From NCBI RefSeq assembly GCF_001542775.1, contig NZ_CP014145.1, positions 2,170,001 through 2,234,000 of the forward strand: DNA of 64,000 nt, in the 5' to 3' direction. A program made the translations under genes and the position numbers. How positions within the stretch are numbered: the stretch's first letter is position 1; each line of letters begins with the position of its first letter. Shown piece after piece: positions 51,883 to 60,746 of the stretch. A model generated the notes under the pieces. That model was not told the origin of the DNA. It searched no databases and saw only the letters and a list, made by a program, of their open reading frames with translations. The stretch comes from Microterricola viridarii (GTDB taxonomy: Bacteria; Actinomycetota; Actinomycetes; Actinomycetales; Microbacteriaceae).

Positions 51883-52419
51883 ATGCCCAGGACGGTGCGC
51901 ATTTCTGGTCGTTCTTCAAGCATCACCAATTCGTTCGCGAACGGCATCATTCCAGTCGTTACGCCAACGATTGAGCAGATCGATGAAGCCCTGCGAATCC
52001 TTGGCATGGAGGAGACGGCGGTGTGCGCGTACTGCGGCGGTCCCGTATCAGAATGTGCCCAGTTGCGTCCACCCGCCATAGCCAAGCAGCCAATCGGTTA
52101 CATCTCGGAGACACACAACCTTGTGCCAGCTTGCGGCAACACCAATCAGAGCAAGGGCAGCACGCCATGGCGCGAGTGGATGTTCAGTTCGGCACCCCGG
52201 TCGCCTGAAACCCGAGGGATCACTGGGCTAGGCAAGACGGCGAAACGCCTTGCTGAGTATGAAAAGCGGGAGACACCCGCCTGTATCGACTTTGCCTCTG
52301 TTGTCGGCGATCAGCTACGGGCTCAACATTGGCGCACCACTCTTCAAGCGATGGTGGACGCCGAGACCACAGTCAAGTTAGTTCATTCACGAGTGGCATC
52401 CTCACGAACGGCCGAGTGA
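51883..52419 (+). CDS. HNH endonuclease domain protein
   Basis: A 178-residue protein. The HNH core is at residues 47-100: VCAYCGGPVSECAQL supplies the first Cys pair, and SETHNLVPACGNTNQSKGSTPWREWM supplies the His-Asn and structural Cys. The upstream 25 residues are Ser/Arg-rich and unlike the rest. With no good ribosome binding site at ATG 51883, the true start may lie further in. Codon use is less G+C-biased than in the flanking chromosome. The last 50 residues (VVGDQLRAQHWRTTLQAMVDAETTVKLVHS) are helical. Confidence 0.7.
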   Translation: MPRTVRISGRSSSITNSFANGIIPVVTPTIEQIDEALRILGMEETAVCAYCGGPVSECAQLRPPAIAKQPIGYISETHNLVPACGNTNQSKGSTPWREWMFSSAPRSPETRGITGLGKTAKRLAEYEKRETPACIDFASVVGDQLRAQHWRTTLQAMVDAETTVKLVHSRVASSRTAE

Positions 52420-52619
52420 ACCGCTCGCCAGCGTTGTCTCATCGCGGCGGTGAGCCATCTCATTCGCCACAATTGCACACCGGGGGCTCAGATCCTGATC
52501 TGGGCCCAGTGATGATCGATTACGTCATGCGCTAAACAGGCGGACGAACGCTCGTGGCGGGCCCGACTAGTGTGCGTGGCCTGCCAAACGCCAGCGCCGT
52601 CCCGGGAGAGAATCAGTGA

Positions 52620-53093
52620 CTACTCGACTGACATACCGAACGAGATGTCGGGGCCGTCGCCCAGCTCCAGAGTCAATTCACCGCGCTGAAACACAGGCAA
52701 GAGTATTGGCTGTCCAAGAACCCGCGTTGATGCGGTCATGACGCTCTCACGGATAAACGGGAACAACTGCATGAGGGCCACACCGTTGACGAACTCGCTT
52801 ACTGTGTCCCGCGCAAGGATGAGCACTTCCTGCGAAACGTATTCGGCGGCGATATCCGTGACAATCCTGCACTCGGGCGAGGATACTTCCACCTTGAGTC
52901 GCACCCCGAACTCGCGTTCAGCATGTCGAAGGCGCACGCCCCAGACGATAGCTACTTCGGCGGGTTCCTGCGTCTCAGCGACTGGGGTGGCTTCCGCAAG
53001 TTTGCAAGACAACTCGTAGAACTTGACGTCTTCAAGGTTGAGCGCCGCCACCATGGTCTCGAGCGTCACTGGCGCTACTTCGGCAGCGGTCAT
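52620..53093 (-). CDS. SecB-like chaperone of a toxin-antitoxin-chaperone module
   Basis: A 157-residue protein, the size of SecB. The second half reads EFVNGVALMQLFPFIRESVM followed by TASTRVLGQPILLPVFQRG, which matches the SecB core (LFPYARE, then a hydrophobic helix, then LLPPxNFDALF). The first half is a beta-rich acidic region typical of SecB. Its ATG at 53093 overlaps the stop of the antitoxin gene by four bases (ATGA), the usual coupling in such operons. In the M. tuberculosis Rv1955-Rv1957 system the SecB-like partner protects the antitoxin from degradation. The same role is inferred here. Confidence 0.75.
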   Translation of the reverse strand: MTAAEVAPVTLETMVAALNLEDVKFYELSCKLAEATPVAETQEPAEVAIVWGVRLRHAEREFGVRLKVEVSSPECRIVTDIAAEYVSQEVLILARDTVSEFVNGVALMQLFPFIRESVMTASTRVLGQPILLPVFQRGELTLELGDGPDISFGMSVE

Positions 53094-53503
53094 GAAGCTC
53101 GGGTCCAATCCTTACGCGGAGACGCAGACCGCGTGCGAGCCGACAGCCGCATGATGTTTGACGACCAAGCATCATGGCCAACAACCTCGCCACGATCCCG
53201 TTCGACTGCGTGCGAAATGACCGCGCCCACCCCGAGCGCGTAGCGTCGCAACGTCGAGAGCTTTGGGTCATTATCGTGACGCTCGAACGCAGAAATAGTT
53301 GCCTGCGTAACGCCAATCTTCTTAGCTAGTTGCTCTTGCGAAAGTCCCGCCGCCTCGCGCATGCCAACTAGATCGACAAGAAGGTCGATGTCATTCTCCG
53401 CGAGAACGCGAGCAAGACGTTCACTTGGCGTTTCCGAGGCAAGATCAAGGGCATCTGTTTGGGTTGCCATAGATTGCAGTCTATATCTATCGAGCTTATT
53501 CAT
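53090..53503 (-). CDS. HigA-like XRE antitoxin
   Basis: A 137-residue protein with a HTH_XRE domain at residues 45-100 (REAAGLSQEQLAKKIGVTQA followed by TISAFERHDNDPKLSTLRRY). The final 35 residues (VVGHDAWSSNIMRLSARTRS and then a short SPRKDWTRAS end) follow the HTH as a tail. This is where the chaperone-addiction segment lies in TAC antitoxins. The start ATG 53503 overlaps the toxin stop (ATGA). An in-frame ATG at 53470 is an alternative and would place the palindrome at 53469-53484 just at its start. Expected role: neutralise the toxin and repress the module. Confidence 0.8.
   Translation of the reverse strand: MNKLDRYRLQSMATQTDALDLASETPSERLARVLAENDIDLLVDLVGMREAAGLSQEQLAKKIGVTQATISAFERHDNDPKLSTLRRYALGVGAVISHAVERDRGEVVGHDAWSSNIMRLSARTRSASPRKDWTRAS
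53469..53484. promoter_or_regulatory. possible HigA operator inside the module
   Basis: ATAGATTGCAGTCTAT (53469-53484) has 5-bp inverted arms and a 6-nt spacer. It lies between the two possible antitoxin starts (53503 and 53470), so it could be an operator of an internal antitoxin promoter. From memory, the M. tuberculosis HigA operator has the form ATATAGG-N6-CCTATAT, with the same spacing and similar arms. This was not checked. Confidence 0.4.
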
Positions 53504-54006
53504 TGCAACCCCCAGTCAATTGTTCGTCCCAAAAAGTAGCGGTCGGATGCAGTCGCGATCTCAGCATCCTGGAGGGCATCAACGTCCGCATCGTCATCCA
53601 CGTTCTTTTTATGGAGGTGAAGGCCGACGATAGTCGACCCCTCGACCAGTTGAAGGCGCTTTGGCTCGTTGTGATACGCCCGCACCCTAAGATCGCCATC
53701 CGCGCCATGTTCAAAGCGCCAACGGATTTCGAAGAGCTCCAGACGGGTTTCTTCTCGCATTGGACCTTTGACGTTCTCTATCGGCCGAAGCCGACCTTCT
53801 TGCGCCTTCCTGATTTTGGCGCGGAACTCCCCCACAAAGCGGTCACGGTCAAAATCACTGATTGGTTCATCCGCGAGCAGCGCCTTGAACGATTCCATCA
53901 AGGTTGGCTCATCGTCCAGGCGGAACCAGTGATAGCGAATCGGTGCTCTCGTAGGGTCGCAACATATAGAAGTTGCGCCGGACGAGTCCGCGTCAGTTGC
54001 TGCCAT
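53500..54006 (-). CDS. HigB/RelE-like toxin of a TAC module
   Basis: A 168-residue protein. Residues 75-135 have the compact RelE/HigB look: RPIENVKGPMREETRLELFE, then RWRFEHGADGDLRVRAYHNE and STIVGLHLHKKNV, i.e. strand-strand-strand with Arg/Lys/His residues, then the C-terminal helix DALQDAEIATASDRYFLG, similar in shape to the KTKIETALDR region of HigB toxins. It is larger than typical HigB because of an N-terminal extension of about 36 residues. ATG 53898 would give 132 residues, close to the family. TATGAT lies 6 bp before ATG 54006, so a leaderless transcript is possible. RelE-family toxins cleave mRNA on the ribosome. That activity here is inference. Confidence 0.65.
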   Translation of the reverse strand: MAATDADSSGATSICCDPTRAPIRYHWFRLDDEPTLMESFKALLADEPISDFDRDRFVGEFRAKIRKAQEGRLRPIENVKGPMREETRLELFEIRWRFEHGADGDLRVRAYHNEPKRLQLVEGSTIVGLHLHKKNVDDDADVDALQDAEIATASDRYFLGRTIDWGLQ

Positions 54007-54657
54007 TCGCTCATCATACGGTCAGTAACCCGACCTTCTGGCCCTCGCGTTAGCCAGCTCCTCGTGGGCGCATACCTCGACCGTCCAGACCACTTTTCGC
54101 GCGACGTCGAGCGTAGCGGGTGTGACAAGCAGCCTGCCTTTGGGCTCCACCGGCTTCGTTTCTACCTGCGAGATTGGGCTGCCCCGCGAACCGCGGTCGG
54201 CGAAGAGTGCAGAGGAAGCGCTGATGCTGCTGCAGCTTCGGTCAACGACCGCCAACTCAGCCTCCAGCAGTCCCAATGAACTAGACCGACACCAACCCGA
54301 CGAAAAGTCCGTCGGCAACCGCGGTGATGTTCCTGAGCGCTCGGACGGGGGAAGACGCTTCGATGGCCTGAGATGTCGAGAGCGTTTAGGTCGGGCGCGC
54401 TATCGAATAGCGAATTCACGCAAACCCCGAACCCTCTTCAGCATCACCCATTTCGACGACACCTTCACCGCTGGAAACGTTGTCGCGCGGGCCCGGTTGG
54501 CCATAGGAGCCGGTGCGGTTCACCTTTATCATCGCCGAGCAGGTTCACTCATGAGAGTTGATGTGGCCCCGGCGAGGCCGTGGCCTGGTCACCCGTCAAC
54601 TTGTCTTTCGGTCTTCTGCGACTAAACCCATGCCAGCATTCGGAGCCGCTGTTAGGC
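54007..54657. other. gap between BREX operon and TAC module, no gene supported
   Basis: 651 bp with lower G+C than the flanking BREX genes. Several short frames exist on both strands, none with a ribosome binding site and recognisable family together. A possible remnant reads minus at about 54300-54370 (EASSPVRALRNITAVADGLF then VGLVSV and a stop), which resembles a protein C-terminus. The right end of the TAC promoter (TATGAT, 54013-54018) lies here. No strong hairpin was noticed after brxHI. Confidence 0.4.
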
Positions 54658-56730
54658 TCAGGATTGCATGGTGACAGTAAGCGATCCTCGAGAAAGTGCT
54701 CGTGCCCCAACCCGGTCCACGAACCGCTCCGCCAACGTAGACGTCGCCAACTCAAGCGGCAAAGCCGCCGCGAACTTGAGGCCGGCTACCGCCTCCGCCA
54801 TCACGGCTGGCAACGCATTGTCCACGTCGGCAGCGCGCAACTCCGCTGTGCCAATTCCAGCGGAAAAACGGATCGACTCGTTGTCCACCACGGCATCCGT
54901 TGGGTTGCCGAGCGCCGCGAGCAGAGTTTCGTGGGCGCGGACACCCGCGAACCCCCATAGCGTCGTCCCACCCTGGTTGCTCTTCTCGAGCACGATACCC
55001 GAATCGTCCACATGTGAGTCCCGCTGCAAACGCACCTGCGCGAGCTGCACGACTGCCCGCCTCGACAGCGTTACCGGGGGATCTTCTCCGAGCAGAACAT
55101 CACGACGAGCTCGGACGAGCGCGAACGGCTCAGCGATCGATTCGCTCGACCATCGAACGCGACCCTTGTCGTGGTGCGCGGTCACATGAACGCGATGTTT
55201 CTCCCAATCGACGTCGTCGACGTTCCAGGGTCGGCCGTTCAAGAGCAGCGGACGATCCCCGGCGATGATCTGCTTGGTCAGCGAGATCGGCGCGACTGAG
55301 CCGATCTCCTTCGTTCCCTCGAGCACTCGGATTTCGAGGTCGGCGATGAATGACGACAGCAGATCCATGAAGTGCCGACGTCCGAACTGCTGCTCGGCGG
55401 TCGGACCGATGAGGAGAAAGTCACCGTCGGCAACGAGGAACGACTCATCGATGAGGTATTCGAGCACTTCAGCGGAGTCGTCCATGACGGCGCAGCCTGC
55501 CCACCAGTCCTGCCATCCAGCGGCAGGGATGCGGCCTTCCTGCAGCGCGAGTGCGAGCAGCTGTTGAGCGGCGAGGTGGCGCGGGTGCGGCGGTGGCACG
55601 ATCGGCTCCACGAAACCTCGTGACCACAACGTCAGCAGACCTGCTGCACGCGCCAACGTGTCCTGCGTCGTGGTCAAGAACAATGCGTTCCGAGCAGTTC
55701 CAGGTCGTCGACCCGTGCGGCCGAGACGCTGGAGGAACGAGGACACGGCGAACGGTGAGTCGATCTGGATCATCCGGTCGAGGTCGCCGATATCGATGCC
55801 GAGTTCGAGGGTGGACGTCGCTACGATGACGCAGTCCCGCGCCTCGGCGAACGCCCGCTCGCTGAGACGCCGCTCGTCGACCGACAGCGACGAGTGCGAC
55901 ACGTATGTCGTCACGCCGCGCTCGCGCAGCTCGAACGCGAGCTCCTCAGCTTGCGCGCGCGCTTGGCAGAATACGAGCCGCTTCTCGCCCACGTACAAGC
56001 GGGAGAGGATTTCAGCGGCGTTTTCAATCGATCCGACGTAGTCGAGTGTGATCTCTGGCTCCGCAATCGCCGATGCATCCCGAACCACCACGGCGGGCAG
56101 GTCGCGAGCAGCGTTCGCCCCCTGCATCCAGGTGAGGACGTCCTCGGGATTGCCGAGAGTCGCCGACAGCCCGATACGTTGGATCGGTCGGTCGGCGATG
56201 CGCTGCAATCGCTCCAACACCGCGATCAAATGCCACCCACGGTCGGATGCCGCAAACGAGTGAGCCTCGTCGATGACGATCACACGAAGGCCAGCAAAGA
56301 ACTGGCGGTGCGCGACTCGTCGCGAGACGAGCATTGCCTCGAGCGATTCGGGAGTCGTGAGCAGAATGTCAGGCGGGTCGGCGAGGATGCGGCGCCGTTC
56401 GCTGTCACCGACATCGCCGTGCCAGAGCGCGACGCGACGGCCGACCCAGTCCGCGTAGGTAGTGAGGCGCGGCAACAGGTTGTTGAGCAGCGCCTTGAGC
56501 GGGGTGACGTAGATGACGGTGAACCTCTGCCACGAGGCATCCATCATGTTCGAGAGCAACGGGAAGATGGCGGCTTCAGTTTTGCCACCGGCGGTAGGCG
56601 CGACCAGCAGACAGTCAGCGCCGCTCCGAACCGGGGCGATAGACGCCTCCTGCAGCGGCCGCAACGATGACCAGCCGAGCGAGTTGACGATGTGGTGTTC
56701 GATGGCCGGGTTCAGCGCGGTCCCACCCAT
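54658..56730 (-). CDS. brxHI: BREX type 2 DEAD/DEAH helicase BrxHI
   Basis: A 690-residue Lhr-like superfamily 2 helicase. Q-like start (NSLGWSSLRPLQEASI), Walker A VAPTAGGKTEAAIFP near residue 47, YVTPLKALLNN, DEAH box VIVIDEAHSFA near 150, SATLG, the C-lobe FCQARAQAEELAFEL, TSTLELGIDIGDLD and QRLGRTGRRPG. Length and order match the helicase that accompanies type 2 BREX (Pgl) systems. Its ATG overlaps the brxD stop as TGATG. Role: an accessory of phage exclusion; the exact action in BREX is not known. It is the last BREX gene in the operon. Confidence 0.85.
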   Translation of the reverse strand: MGGTALNPAIEHHIVNSLGWSSLRPLQEASIAPVRSGADCLLVAPTAGGKTEAAIFPLLSNMMDASWQRFTVIYVTPLKALLNNLLPRLTTYADWVGRRVALWHGDVGDSERRRILADPPDILLTTPESLEAMLVSRRVAHRQFFAGLRVIVIDEAHSFAASDRGWHLIAVLERLQRIADRPIQRIGLSATLGNPEDVLTWMQGANAARDLPAVVVRDASAIAEPEITLDYVGSIENAAEILSRLYVGEKRLVFCQARAQAEELAFELRERGVTTYVSHSSLSVDERRLSERAFAEARDCVIVATSTLELGIDIGDLDRMIQIDSPFAVSSFLQRLGRTGRRPGTARNALFLTTTQDTLARAAGLLTLWSRGFVEPIVPPPHPRHLAAQQLLALALQEGRIPAAGWQDWWAGCAVMDDSAEVLEYLIDESFLVADGDFLLIGPTAEQQFGRRHFMDLLSSFIADLEIRVLEGTKEIGSVAPISLTKQIIAGDRPLLLNGRPWNVDDVDWEKHRVHVTAHHDKGRVRWSSESIAEPFALVRARRDVLLGEDPPVTLSRRAVVQLAQVRLQRDSHVDDSGIVLEKSNQGGTTLWGFAGVRAHETLLAALGNPTDAVVDNESIRFSAGIGTAELRAADVDNALPAVMAEAVAGLKFAAALPLELATSTLAERFVDRVGARALSRGSLTVTMQS

Positions 56731-58070
56731 CAGAGCGGCAGGTCGATGTCGTCGACGTTGGTCGGTGCACCAGCACGAACATCGCCGCGGCGGATCGCAG
56801 CGGTCTCCTCTTCGGTGAGCCCGACGAGCGCGCCAACCTCGCCCAAGGCTTCGCGTCGTGGGTCAAAATCGGCGTGCAGGTCGACCTTGTCCATGACGTC
56901 GACCAGTTGTCGCAGGAACACGCGGGGCGCGACACCGACTTTGCCACCGAGCTGCCCCGCGATCTTGGCGGCGAAGTCGGTGATGAAATCGTTGTCAATC
57001 GTCAACGCAACGCGGCCGCCGTTCTCCGCGCCGTCGGCGTAGAGGTCGCGGATGCGAACCCCCAGTTCGTGCAGCGACTCGTGCGTGAATCCGGTGAGTC
57101 GAAGCTGCGGTGCGCGCGGATTGTCATAGCGGGCGTTCGTCTCGAACTTCGTCTCGAGTCGTTGCGCTAGAGGGGGGAGGCGCTGCACGCCTTGCTGCCC
57201 ATCGTAGAACGCCGGGGTGCCGGTGATGAGCAGGTACAGCCCAGGGAAGCGTCCTGCGTCGACTTCATCAAGCAGCTGCCGTAGTGAGTTGAGCGACTTC
57301 TCGCGCACGTCTGAGCGCACGCGCTGCAGGGTCTCGACTTCGTCAAGGATGACGACGAGACCCGAATAGCCGGAGTCGCGCAGCACTGTAAGGAGTCCCT
57401 GCAGGAACCCAAGGGCGCCGAAGTGGTCGAGCTCGCCCTTGACGCCGGCGTAGCGTCGCAGGCTCGATGCAACGTGCGGCTGACCGCCGAGCCACGCGAG
57501 CAACCCTTCGGCTTCCGCCCCTTCGCCACGCTCGACAGCAACGCGATAGCCGCGCAGAGCCGCGGCGAAGGCCGGCGCCGTCTTGCTCACGTTCGCGAGC
57601 CGCTTCGCAATGAGGTCGTCTGTGGCTGCGGCGACGGCATCTCGGTCGCTGGCGTCGACACCCGCCTCGACGACATCCCCTTGGAGGTTGAAGAACCAGT
57701 TGTCGATGATCTCCTTGAACGCGCTGGGCCGGGCCGACGCGGTCGAGATGCTCTCGATGATGCGCCGATACACGGTCTCGAGTTTGTGCAGCGGTGTCTC
57801 GGTCTCGGAGATCTGGATCTCCGCTGTGGCGAACTCCTGAGTCTTCGCAGTCTCGCTGAGCCAGCGAGCGAAGAACGTCTTGCCCGATCCGTACTCGCCA
57901 CGCACTGCTTTGAACTGCGCGCCGCTGTTGGCCACGACCTGCAGCTCAGCTTTGATCGTCGCCCCGAAGCGGTCGAGGCCGACGGCCATCACGTCGAGGC
58001 CTCGCTGCGGCACGGTGCCGCGCCGGAGCGCGTCAACGATCTCCTGGCGGCGGCGTGGGCTGACAGCCAT
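56730..58070 (-). CDS. brxD: BREX system ATP-binding protein BrxD
   Basis: A 446-residue P-loop ATPase of the BrxD (DUF2791) type. Walker A is RGEYGSGKTFFARWL near residue 60, Walker B GLVVILDEVETLQRV near 245, sensor region YLLITGTPAFYDG near 285. A C-terminal helical part with GVAPRVFLRQLVDVMDKVD follows. BrxD is one of two accessory genes that mark type 2 BREX beside the core Pgl genes. ATG 58070 is chosen because AGGAG lies 6 bp upstream; a TTG two codons earlier is possible. It begins 9 bp after pglZ and overlaps brxHI by one base. Confidence 0.87.
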   Translation of the reverse strand: MAVSPRRRQEIVDALRRGTVPQRGLDVMAVGLDRFGATIKAELQVVANSGAQFKAVRGEYGSGKTFFARWLSETAKTQEFATAEIQISETETPLHKLETVYRRIIESISTASARPSAFKEIIDNWFFNLQGDVVEAGVDASDRDAVAAATDDLIAKRLANVSKTAPAFAAALRGYRVAVERGEGAEAEGLLAWLGGQPHVASSLRRYAGVKGELDHFGALGFLQGLLTVLRDSGYSGLVVILDEVETLQRVRSDVREKSLNSLRQLLDEVDAGRFPGLYLLITGTPAFYDGQQGVQRLPPLAQRLETKFETNARYDNPRAPQLRLTGFTHESLHELGVRIRDLYADGAENGGRVALTIDNDFITDFAAKIAGQLGGKVGVAPRVFLRQLVDVMDKVDLHADFDPRREALGEVGALVGLTEEETAAIRRGDVRAGAPTNVDDIDLPL

Positions 58071-58079
58071 ATCCAACTC

Positions 58080-60746
58080 CTAACGCAGACTGAACTGCTC
58101 GCACAACAGTTGGCGGTCGACGAGCACAGTCGTGCCGTCGGTGTCTATAGCGACGACGTCGAATCCGTCGACATTCAGCAGGCGGCGCAACACGGCGAGT
58201 GTCTGCTCGAGCACTGCGGCGGAAACTCCGAGCGCGGTGGCGAGCATCTCCCCGGGCACCCGACCTCCTCGTTGCTCGGCGGTGTCGAGGATGAGTGCAA
58301 CGGTCGCGTCGTCGAGCGAGCGGCGTTTCAGCCGGTCGCGCTGTTCTGCGTACAGCTCGGAGGCGAGCAGAGCGCCGCTCAGCGACGTGGCGACCGCTAC
58401 GGTTCCTTCCGCAACAGGGGGGAGGTCAAACATCGCGACATCGTTCGCAGGTGCAGATTTCGGCTTCGTGACTCGCTTCTTGAGCTGGGCCGTAGCCGCG
58501 GGCACGGATGCCGCGACGGGCGAGCCCTCGTACCACCATTCCGGGGCCTGGGGCGGGGCGTCCAACCAACCATTCGGTGTGGCCGCCCCGGTGGGGCGCA
58601 GCACGACAATTGGTACGGTCAGCTCGGCAAGGCTCGCGCCACCGTGGTATCCGGCGGCCTTCGCGGTGTACCGGAGCCCCTCGGCTCTGGCCAGCACTGC
58701 GGAACCACCGGGGGCGAGCACGCGCGGACCGGCGAGCGTTATCTCGTCTGCCGCAGCGGGTGTGCCAAGCGCGCGCCAGCGTGCACCGCCGCTCCCATCC
58801 GCCCGGTATTCGCCACCTCGTTCGATGACGTGCCCGTGGTCAGAGGTGAGCACGACGGTGCGGCCTGCAGTCGCCGCGAGCGCGAGCAGCGCGGGCAGGT
58901 TCGCGATCTGGGCGAGCGTCCACCGGGTGGCGTCAGGGTCGGCTTTCGCGAGGGCGTCATCGATGGTGTTGAGCACAACGCCGACCACCTTCTGCGCAGG
59001 GTCGGCGATCGCAAATTCGACTTCGGCAGGCAGTCGTTGCCCAGCCGGCGAGCGGAGGTCGTCCTTGTGGAAGAGTGGACCGCCTGTCTGCTTCTTGAAT
59101 GCGGGCTTCTCAGAGCCTTGGTTTCCGTCGGTGAGGCGGCCTGCGAACAACGACGAGCGTGAGTAGCGGGTGATGCTCGGCAGAGTCGCGAGCGCCGTCA
59201 GTCGCTGCTTCTGTCCCTCGGGGAGCATTTCGACCCACCGCAGCCGCCGCGCGTCGTCAGCGAGTTCGGCGGCGACGGCTGCGCTCATGCCATCGAGCAC
59301 GATGAGCAACACTCCGGCGCTCGCGAGCGGTGCCACAACGCGCTCGAGCAGTGCCTCGACCGGGATGACAGTGGTCGGCGTGTCCCCGCTGAGCACGGCC
59401 ACCGCGTCGGCGTCTTCCGCGTCGCGTCGCGCGGTCACACGCTCGGCGAGTGTGGCGTAGGCACGCGCGAGGGCAGGTCGGATGGATCCGTGCCACGTCA
59501 CGCTGCGCGCCCGATCGGCCCACGCCGAGCCGTGCCAATACGCAGCGGCGGCGCGGTCGAACGAACCGGGGGCGGCCACGGCGGGGAGCGCGAGCCAACG
59601 CACGAGCCTGGCCGCCATCTCGACGCCGAGCAGTTCGTCGACGTCGCGCGCGGCGAGGTCGTGCGCCCGCACTTCGGCAAGCGCGCGATCGACAGCTTCG
59701 GCCGATTCCTCCGAACCAACCGACTCTGCAGCGGCATCCACGGCGGACGCGAATGCCGTGTAGCGAGCTTCGAGCCCAGCCGGCAGCAGCGCGGAGTTGA
59801 TGGCGCCCTCGGCCCAGTCGAGGTCGGCGAAGATCGCCTCCGCTTGTCGCAGCACATCTTCGAAGCGCGAGTCGCCGGCGGCTTCAAGTCGCAGGATGAC
59901 AGAGCGCGCCGCCTCGCCGAGCAACTTCGCGTCGGCACCCGCGACCTTGGTCCCGAAGAATCGTTCTTCGAGCCGCACCCTCGCCGCTTCCGGGGCTGCT
60001 GCGTGCGCATTCCACAGCAGATCTGCTACGAGGGCAACGGCGAGCGTCGAGTACGTCGTCGCCCGCTCTTTCGCGTGGAGCGCGAGCGCGACGCTCCCGC
60101 CGAGGTGCTTCCGGGCGCCGGCCAGAATACCGACGAGCTCGTCGGAGCGGTAGTCGCGCAGCCGAGCATTCGTCTGCGGTTCGTCAAGGTGGTCGAGGAG
60201 CGCGACAAGGTCGACCTCGTCTACGCCGTCGAGACCGAGGAGATCGGCGAGAGTCGCACGGATGACATGGTCGCCGCTGAGCGTGCCACTCGTGGCGACG
60301 GGCCAGCCCGCGGCTCGTTGATGGGTGAGCAGCATTTGCGGCAGCCATGCTCCGAGGTCGCGCACGCTCTTGTCGACGTTGGGGTTGCCGACTTTGAAGA
60401 GCCCGGGAACGAGCTCCCACGCATCGACAGACTGTACCGAGTGACGCTCGGCACGCAACCGCACGGCACTGCCGAGCTGCTGGTCGTCGAGGGCAGTGAG
60501 GACGACGATCGGCTCGGCCGGATACTCGTAGTACGCATCCAGCACCGCAAGCTGGGAGCTGCCCACGACGACCCGAACCGCCTCGCTACCGACGGCAATG
60601 GCCTGGTCGCCGGTCCACGTCGGTGCGGCGCGCAGCAACAGCACCTCCGCGCGTCGTTTCGGGTCTCCTCGCCACTGTGCGACGCGCCCTCGCAGGGTGG
60701 GTGCGTCAAGTGTCGGGGCCCAGGATCCTCCGCTAGCCACGCTCAC
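58080..60746 (-). CDS. pglZ: BREX-2 phosphatase-domain protein PglZ
   Basis: An 888-residue protein with an alkaline-phosphatase-fold PglZ domain in the second half. The metal-site strand and Asp are VLLIVLDGMSAAVAAEL near residue 490, and the late motif is VVLTSDHGHVIERGGEY near 640. The N-terminal half is helical and specific to type 2 PglZ. A C-terminal winged-helix-like end (RRLLNVDGFDVVAID) is visible. PglZ is the one protein shared by all BREX types and is needed for phage growth limitation. GTG 60746 is preferred, since it overlaps the pglY stop as GTGA. A GTG at 60758 is the alternative. Confidence 0.9.
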   Translation of the reverse strand: MSVASGGSWAPTLDAPTLRGRVAQWRGDPKRRAEVLLLRAAPTWTGDQAIAVGSEAVRVVVGSSQLAVLDAYYEYPAEPIVVLTALDDQQLGSAVRLRAERHSVQSVDAWELVPGLFKVGNPNVDKSVRDLGAWLPQMLLTHQRAAGWPVATSGTLSGDHVIRATLADLLGLDGVDEVDLVALLDHLDEPQTNARLRDYRSDELVGILAGARKHLGGSVALALHAKERATTYSTLAVALVADLLWNAHAAAPEAARVRLEERFFGTKVAGADAKLLGEAARSVILRLEAAGDSRFEDVLRQAEAIFADLDWAEGAINSALLPAGLEARYTAFASAVDAAAESVGSEESAEAVDRALAEVRAHDLAARDVDELLGVEMAARLVRWLALPAVAAPGSFDRAAAAYWHGSAWADRARSVTWHGSIRPALARAYATLAERVTARRDAEDADAVAVLSGDTPTTVIPVEALLERVVAPLASAGVLLIVLDGMSAAVAAELADDARRLRWVEMLPEGQKQRLTALATLPSITRYSRSSLFAGRLTDGNQGSEKPAFKKQTGGPLFHKDDLRSPAGQRLPAEVEFAIADPAQKVVGVVLNTIDDALAKADPDATRWTLAQIANLPALLALAATAGRTVVLTSDHGHVIERGGEYRADGSGGARWRALGTPAAADEITLAGPRVLAPGGSAVLARAEGLRYTAKAAGYHGGASLAELTVPIVVLRPTGAATPNGWLDAPPQAPEWWYEGSPVAASVPAATAQLKKRVTKPKSAPANDVAMFDLPPVAEGTVAVATSLSGALLASELYAEQRDRLKRRSLDDATVALILDTAEQRGGRVPGEMLATALGVSAAVLEQTLAVLRRLLNVDGFDVVAIDTDGTTVLVDRQLLCEQFSLR

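Noticed and set aside
54022..54318. 98-codon minus frame just before the toxin gene
   Set aside because: No ribosome binding site, no recognisable domain, Ser-rich first half; not enough support to call a gene.
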